In this document: positions 60,756 to 64,000 of the stretch, piece after piece | Layout of the letters: each line of letters opens with the position of its first letter | How positions within the stretch are numbered: position 1 is the stretch's first letter | Assembly (NCBI GenBank): GCA_040776805.1 | Contig: JAXGZS010000002.1 | Location: 186,001 to 250,000, forward strand | Reading direction: 5' to 3' | DNA length: 64,000 nt | From: UBA7702 sp040776805 | GTDB taxonomy: Bacteria; Bacillota; Dehalobacteriia; UBA7702 | The notes under the pieces: generated by a model | Database searches by the model: none | Seen by the model: the letters and a program-made list of their open reading frames with translations, nothing else | What the model was told of the DNA's origin: nothing | Program-made: the position numbers and the translations under genes

Positions 60756-60907
60756 ATGCCTTTCTATTTTATACAATGGCTCCCCTTCTGTCAAGGAAAG
60801 TCTGTACGGGAAATCATCGAAATCTTCCCGCTTTTTGATAAAATAGTACTATATTTCCCTCTATTTTGTGGTATGATAAAAAAAACAAATGACGGAGGTA
60901 TTGACCA

Positions 60908-61087
60908 ATGGATGCCAAAGAAGCTGTATTAAAAGCATTGAAAGACGCCGGCGAACCCCTGCGCCCCGGCAATATTGCCGAAGCCACGGGACTCGATAAA
61001 GAGGTTGTAAACAAGGCCCTCAAGGAATTAAAAAAGGAAGAAAGAGTCGATTCCCCCAAACGCTGTTTCTACGGGATTCCCGAATAA
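60908..61087 (+). CDS. Small winged-helix DNA-binding protein (59 aa)
   Basis: A short frame, MDAKEAVLKALKDAGEPLRP ... NIAEATGLDKEVVNKALKEL ... RCFYGIPE, with a single winged-helix fold (three helices plus a beta hairpin at KRCFYGIPE). ATG 60908 with GGAGGT 7 nt upstream; stop at 61085. Similar tiny winged-helix proteins occur in anaerobic Firmicutes and archaea. Target unknown. Confidence 0.82.
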   Translation: MDAKEAVLKALKDAGEPLRPGNIAEATGLDKEVVNKALKELKKEERVDSPKRCFYGIPE

Positions 61088-61140
61088 ACCAACGAACAAA
61101 AACCAAAAAAACAGGTTCCACAAAACAGAGCCTATTATCG

Positions 61141-61169
61141 CATAACCACCCGTTAAACGGGTGGTTATG
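61141..61169. terminator. Strong hairpin between convergent genes
   Basis: 12-bp stem CATAACCACCCG / CGGGTGGTTATG, loop TTAAA. No T run on either side, so termination is uncertain. Confidence 0.4.
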
Positions 61170-61185
61170 CTGATTGACGGCTGAT

Positions 61186-62625
61186 TTAAATGAGCCGATG
61201 CTTCTTTTCCATGTGACGGATATAGTCCGTCATCATCTTTTCCTGGCAAGGGTCAAGCAGCGAATCCGGGGCGTTGGCCAAAATTTCCTTGACCTTCTCC
61301 TTGGCCGTTTCCTGAATACCCTTGCCGCCGTCGGCAGCCCAGGCGTCATAGGAACGCCAATCGGAAACCGTCGGCTGCCAGCCGTCTCTGAAATGCGCTA
61401 CGGTGGACGGCGCTGTCATAAAATCACCGCAGGCTTTGGTTTTCAGCATATCGTCCAAAGCGAACGCGCTTTCATCGGTGGCCATACCCTTTAACATATA
61501 ACGAACCCGGGATATCATTTCGTTGTCGATCACTGTTTTTTCCGGGGAAAGGGTCAGCAAATTGGCGAGACTGCCCACAGACTGGCTGGTGAGATTGACG
61601 CCGCAAAGAGCGGTGAATAAAAAGCTCTGCATGGTTTCGAGGCCTGCCTGGTAATCCACGGTTTTGGAACTGGTGACGCCGGTCTGAGCCCGGGCCGGCA
61701 GTGTATAGTAATCGCGAAAGAGCTGAATCATACCGCCCAGGAGCAGCGCCGTATCAGGGGCCGCGCATTCCCAGGTGGCGTACCGCATATTGCCGTAGGT
61801 CAAAGAAGCGGAGGGAACCACCGGCACGCCGGGACGGATCAATTGGGCGTAGACGATACCCGCCAACAGCTCGGCCACGGCCAGCACCACCGTGGAATAG
61901 AGCTGTACCGGCGCGGTAATGCCGCTCATGGGCGCGGAAACGAGCACCACCGGCTGGTTGCGCTCGGCAAAAAGCCGGATGCCATCGCTGGCATGGGCAG
62001 GATAACAATAAGGCGACGCGGAACAAACAGGATGCCAAGTCACATAGTGCTTTTCAAAGATATCATCGTCCCCGTAGAGGATCTGATACAGTTTTAAAGA
62101 TTCCAATTGACGCTCATCCATTTCCTCCACCGGCGTCAAAAGCGGCTTGTTGCAATGGCGCATTGCGGCCAACGTGAGATAAAGCCCTTTGACCCTGTCG
62201 TCCTTATCGACGGGATTCAACGGTTTGGCGCCGCCGATATTAATTTCGTCACAATACTGATAGACGGTTTGAATGGCGGCGTAATCCGCCAAAACAGGAC
62301 TGTGACGCCGGCCCTCGGGATCTGCGATGAAGATTTCACCGCCGGCGGGATGAATCAACAAGCCCTCCCCCACCGTGACGCTGCGGCTCTTTTCCGGTGC
62401 TTCCAGCAAAAAGGAGGAGGGACACTGAAACAAGGCATTTTCGATCATCTCTTCGGTCAGAAAAACCGTATGGCCCGATACGGCGGCGCCGTGGCGAGCA
62501 AAGCGCGTTATGGCATCATCTCCCTGAAACACGATCCCTTTCTTCTGCAAAAGCAGCAAAGCGTTTTGATGAATCTGCTCCATCTCTGCTTCCGAAAAAA
62601 CCTTCAGGCTATTCTGCAACATCAT
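61186..62625 (-). CDS. MttB-family (trimethylamine methyltransferase-like) protein, no pyrrolysine
   Basis: A 479 aa corrinoid-dependent methyltransferase-family protein covering the whole length without an in-frame amber codon, so it belongs to the non-Pyl branch that demethylates quaternary amines (glycine betaine, proline betaine, carnitine or others). Family blocks include GGAKPLNPVDKDDR, PLLTPVEE, SAPMSGITAPV and a C-terminal DYIRHMEKKHR. ATG 62625 with GGAG; ATG 62622 is possible. No corrinoid protein, reactivase or transporter gene lies next to it, which is unusual. Confidence 0.9.
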   Translation of the reverse strand: MMLQNSLKVFSEAEMEQIHQNALLLLQKKGIVFQGDDAITRFARHGAAVSGHTVFLTEEMIENALFQCPSSFLLEAPEKSRSVTVGEGLLIHPAGGEIFIADPEGRRHSPVLADYAAIQTVYQYCDEINIGGAKPLNPVDKDDRVKGLYLTLAAMRHCNKPLLTPVEEMDERQLESLKLYQILYGDDDIFEKHYVTWHPVCSASPYCYPAHASDGIRLFAERNQPVVLVSAPMSGITAPVQLYSTVVLAVAELLAGIVYAQLIRPGVPVVPSASLTYGNMRYATWECAAPDTALLLGGMIQLFRDYYTLPARAQTGVTSSKTVDYQAGLETMQSFLFTALCGVNLTSQSVGSLANLLTLSPEKTVIDNEMISRVRYMLKGMATDESAFALDDMLKTKACGDFMTAPSTVAHFRDGWQPTVSDWRSYDAWAADGGKGIQETAKEKVKEILANAPDSLLDPCQEKMMTDYIRHMEKKHRLI

Positions 62626-62689
62626 CACCACTCCTTTCAAGGAAAATTATCATACATTGAGCAAAAAATCATACTTTATTTCTGTTTTT

Positions 62690-62718
62690 AGCTTAATATA
62701 AACCACAGGAAAAGTCAA
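62690..62718 (-). promoter_or_regulatory. Promoter for the MttB-family gene
   Basis: -35 TTGACT (62713-62718), 17-bp spacer, -10 TAAGCT (62690-62695). GTATGAT occurs twice downstream, 20 bp apart. Confidence 0.5.
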
Positions 62719-62781
62719 GACGCAAGAGACCTGGCAAGCGTTGTACCAACAATAAAAAACCATCAGGAAGCCGCAAACAAA

Positions 62782-62807
62782 AAAAGCCTATCCAACAATA
62801 GGCTTTT
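62782..62807 (-). terminator. Intrinsic terminator
   Basis: Stem AAAAGCCTAT (62782-62791) / ATAGGCTTTT (62798-62807); U run on the minus strand. It ends the SLOG/sigma transcript. Confidence 0.85.
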
Positions 62808-62819
62808 CAGTTCAAAATA

Positions 62820-62931
62820 GCGTTTCGGATCCCCGTGAAGACTTCTTAGGGCTCCGGCGGGCAGCTGCTTGCCGCCGCTATCCCCCCCTGAGACAGCGGC
62901 CTAGGGCAAAACCAGCGGTTAACTTATTTAC
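62820..62931 (-). other. GC-rich structured stretch after the SLOG gene
   Basis: On the minus strand it forms CCGCT...AGCGG and GGCGG...CCGCC hairpins in tandem, with a run of seven Gs between the first arms. It lies between the SLOG stop and the terminator at 62782. It has no coding frame. It may be a 3' UTR structure or a small RNA; I do not recognise a family. Confidence 0.4.
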
Positions 62932-63462
62932 TTATTGGAACAACCCCTCTTCCTTGGCTACGGTATATTGTAATGGATCGGCAATCCATAGGTTGCGCTT
63001 TTTCTGCCTGGCGTAATTTACCGTATAGGCGGTGCCTCCCTTTTTACCGTCAAAAACGGCGATCACCAGATCCGCCTGATCCACCATATATTCGTCCCGT
63101 TTGAGACAGCTGTATCGCGTCATTTTCTGCTCGGGGCAATTCTTGTGATCCGCCTGATCCAGCAACCTGCAGTAGACTTCTTTTTGCTGAGCCGTCCAGT
63201 AGCTGGCCTGGTTCATGCCGGGCAGCGCCGCCTCCAGCTTGATGTCGCAACCGCTGTTTTTCAAAGAGAGGACGATTTGCGCGGCGATCAGATCCACGCC
63301 TTCGGCAAAACCGGAAATAAAATAATTATACCCTTCGGCAACGGCCGATTGGATCAGTTTGGTCAGCAAACGGTATAACCTTTGATATGCCGCCCCCGTT
63401 TCCTCCTGCAGATAGGTTAGTTTCTGCGGACGGTACCCCGTAAAACAACACTTTTTCCCCAT
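62932..63462 (-). CDS. SLOG-family (DUF1273/YpsA-like) protein
   Basis: A 176 aa Rossmann-like protein beginning MGKKCCFTGYRPQKL (family opening with the FTGHRP-type motif) and showing FISGFAEGVDLIAA, ADLVIAVFDGKKGGT and the closing NLWIADP. SLOG proteins bind nucleotide-derived ligands. The start is ATG 63462, two nt after the sigma-factor stop; a longer frame inside the sigma gene is rejected. Operon with the sigma factor suggests a regulatory or stress role. Confidence 0.88.
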   Translation of the reverse strand: MGKKCCFTGYRPQKLTYLQEETGAAYQRLYRLLTKLIQSAVAEGYNYFISGFAEGVDLIAAQIVLSLKNSGCDIKLEAALPGMNQASYWTAQQKEVYCRLLDQADHKNCPEQKMTRYSCLKRDEYMVDQADLVIAVFDGKKGGTAYTVNYARQKKRNLWIADPLQYTVAKEEGLFQ

Positions 63463-63464
63463 GC

Positions 63465-64000
63465 TTACATCGCGGCGATCCTCCGCAATTTGGAGAGGAT
63501 CTCCTTTTCCTTTCTGCTGATCCGTCCTTGGCTCAGATGGAAGATTTCCCCCGTTTCCGCCTGGGATTTTTTCAGAAAATAGCGGCAATAGAGCAGCAGA
63601 CGGTCTTGGGGATCAAGTTTTTCAACGATTTCTTTGAGCAGCAGCCGGTTTTCAATCTGTTCAAACATGGCGGCGGCGCTATCGTCGCTGAAAACCACAG
63701 TTTCCGTCATTTCCACCAATTCTTCCAAGGACAAATGTGCTTTCGCGGCGACCACCGCGGCGGGCAAATCCTGCCTGGCCAATTCTTTCGCCGTACGCAG
63801 CCGCGATTCCTTTTTTTCTCCCCTGATTTGCGCCAAAGCCTTGATCACTTCCCCCTTGATATAGGGAAAAGCATAAGCGGAGAAAGGGACCCCCCGGTCG
63901 TAATCAAAGCCTTTGACCGCTAAAATCAGGCCGATGACACCGGCCTGAAACAAATCTTCCCGCATTTCCCCATCGAAAGCGAAGCGGGAGGCGATCATGC
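63465..64000 (-). CDS. RNA polymerase sigma factor, partial (5' end outside the window)
   Basis: The visible 177 residues contain region 2.2-2.4 (EDLFQAGVIGLILAVKGFDYDRGVPFSAYAFPYIKGEV) and region 4 (LDPQDRLLLYCRYFLKKSQAETGEIFHLSQGRISRKEKEIL). Region 2.1 and the true start lie beyond position 64000. The pattern (AFPYIKGEV) is like group 3 factors of the SigB/SigF/SigG type. It heads the transcript that continues into the SLOG gene. Confidence 0.88.
   Translation of the reverse strand, partial: MIASRFAFDGEMREDLFQAGVIGLILAVKGFDYDRGVPFSAYAFPYIKGEVIKALAQIRGEKKESRLRTAKELARQDLPAAVVAAKAHLSLEELVEMTETVVFSDDSAAAMFEQIENRLLLKEIVEKLDPQDRLLLYCRYFLKKSQAETGEIFHLSQGRISRKEKEILSKLRRIAAM

Overview
This window looks like chromosomal DNA of a Gram-positive-type anaerobe of the Bacillota, probably Clostridia or a relative. 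I cannot name the genus. The evidence is a tig-clpP-clpX cluster, a tryptophan operon behind a tRNA-Trp T-box, a MocR-controlled PdxST pathway, S-layer-homology (SLH) proteins, an EFR1-type ferredoxin/flavodoxin protein, a pyrrolysine-free MttB-family methyltransferase, LytTR-DUF3021-ABC and MacB-like ABC cassettes, and strong GGAGG ribosome binding sites with TTGACA/TATAAT promoters. Base composition is near balanced with GC-rich codon third positions, and I see no prophage, integron or CRISPR array.

Layout. 1-320: degenerate IS1182-like transposase 5' end. 0.5-4.2 kb (minus): clpX, clpP, tig. 4.4-9.7 kb (minus): lipoprotein, response regulator, sensor kinase, ABC permease, ABC ATPase (a peptide-sensing/resistance-type module), then an exported protein whose promoter region carries 22-bp-spaced direct repeats. 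9.7-14.3 kb: EamA exporter, two proteins of unknown function, a multi-zinc-ribbon protein, an XRE regulator. 14.5-16.2 kb: ABC-2 exporter whose ATPase is frameshifted. 16.4-17.2 kb: DUF134 and NifX-like pair. 17.4-23.3 kb: DUF1287 protein, frameshifted DEAD-box helicase with a leader terminator, acyltransferase plus DUF6320 protein, EFR1 protein. 23.5-30.8 kb: MacB-like ABC exporter divergent from a TetR regulator across two palindromes, then LytTR-DUF3021-ABC-2. 31-34 kb: pdxR divergent from pdxST. 34-38.3 kb: MerR plus methyltransferase, a hairpin-bounded repeat, RsgA, and three tiny hydrophilic proteins. 38.4-42.6 kb: FAD/Rieske oxidoreductase, atypical shikimate kinase, bL25, and dapB behind a ydaO-type (c-di-AMP) riboswitch. 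43-50.3 kb: Ca-binding-repeat protein, then a 12-TM LuxR regulator divergent from an operon for a secreted beta-repeat protein and an SLH-anchored protein. 50.4-57.3 kb: trpEGDCFBA. 57.3-64 kb: flavodoxin, frameshifted TetR, XRE, PRK/uridine-kinase-like protein, tRNA-Leu(UAG), small winged-helix protein, MttB, SLOG protein and a partial sigma factor.

Themes. Many genes form regulator-plus-target pairs whose operators can be read directly: MerR with a 19-bp promoter spacer, TetR palindromes, MocR overlapping divergent promoters, and 11-bp tandem repeats between the LuxR regulator and its neighbouring operon. Three separate genes (ABC ATPase, helicase, TetR) each carry an apparent net one-base loss. 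This is either real decay or systematic base-calling error and should be settled before any of them is called a pseudogene. The most promising less-described pieces are the LuxR/MFS plus secreted/SLH surface operon, the c-di-AMP riboswitch on dapB with a second terminator upstream, the hairpin-bounded intergenic repeat, and the trio of tiny polar proteins.
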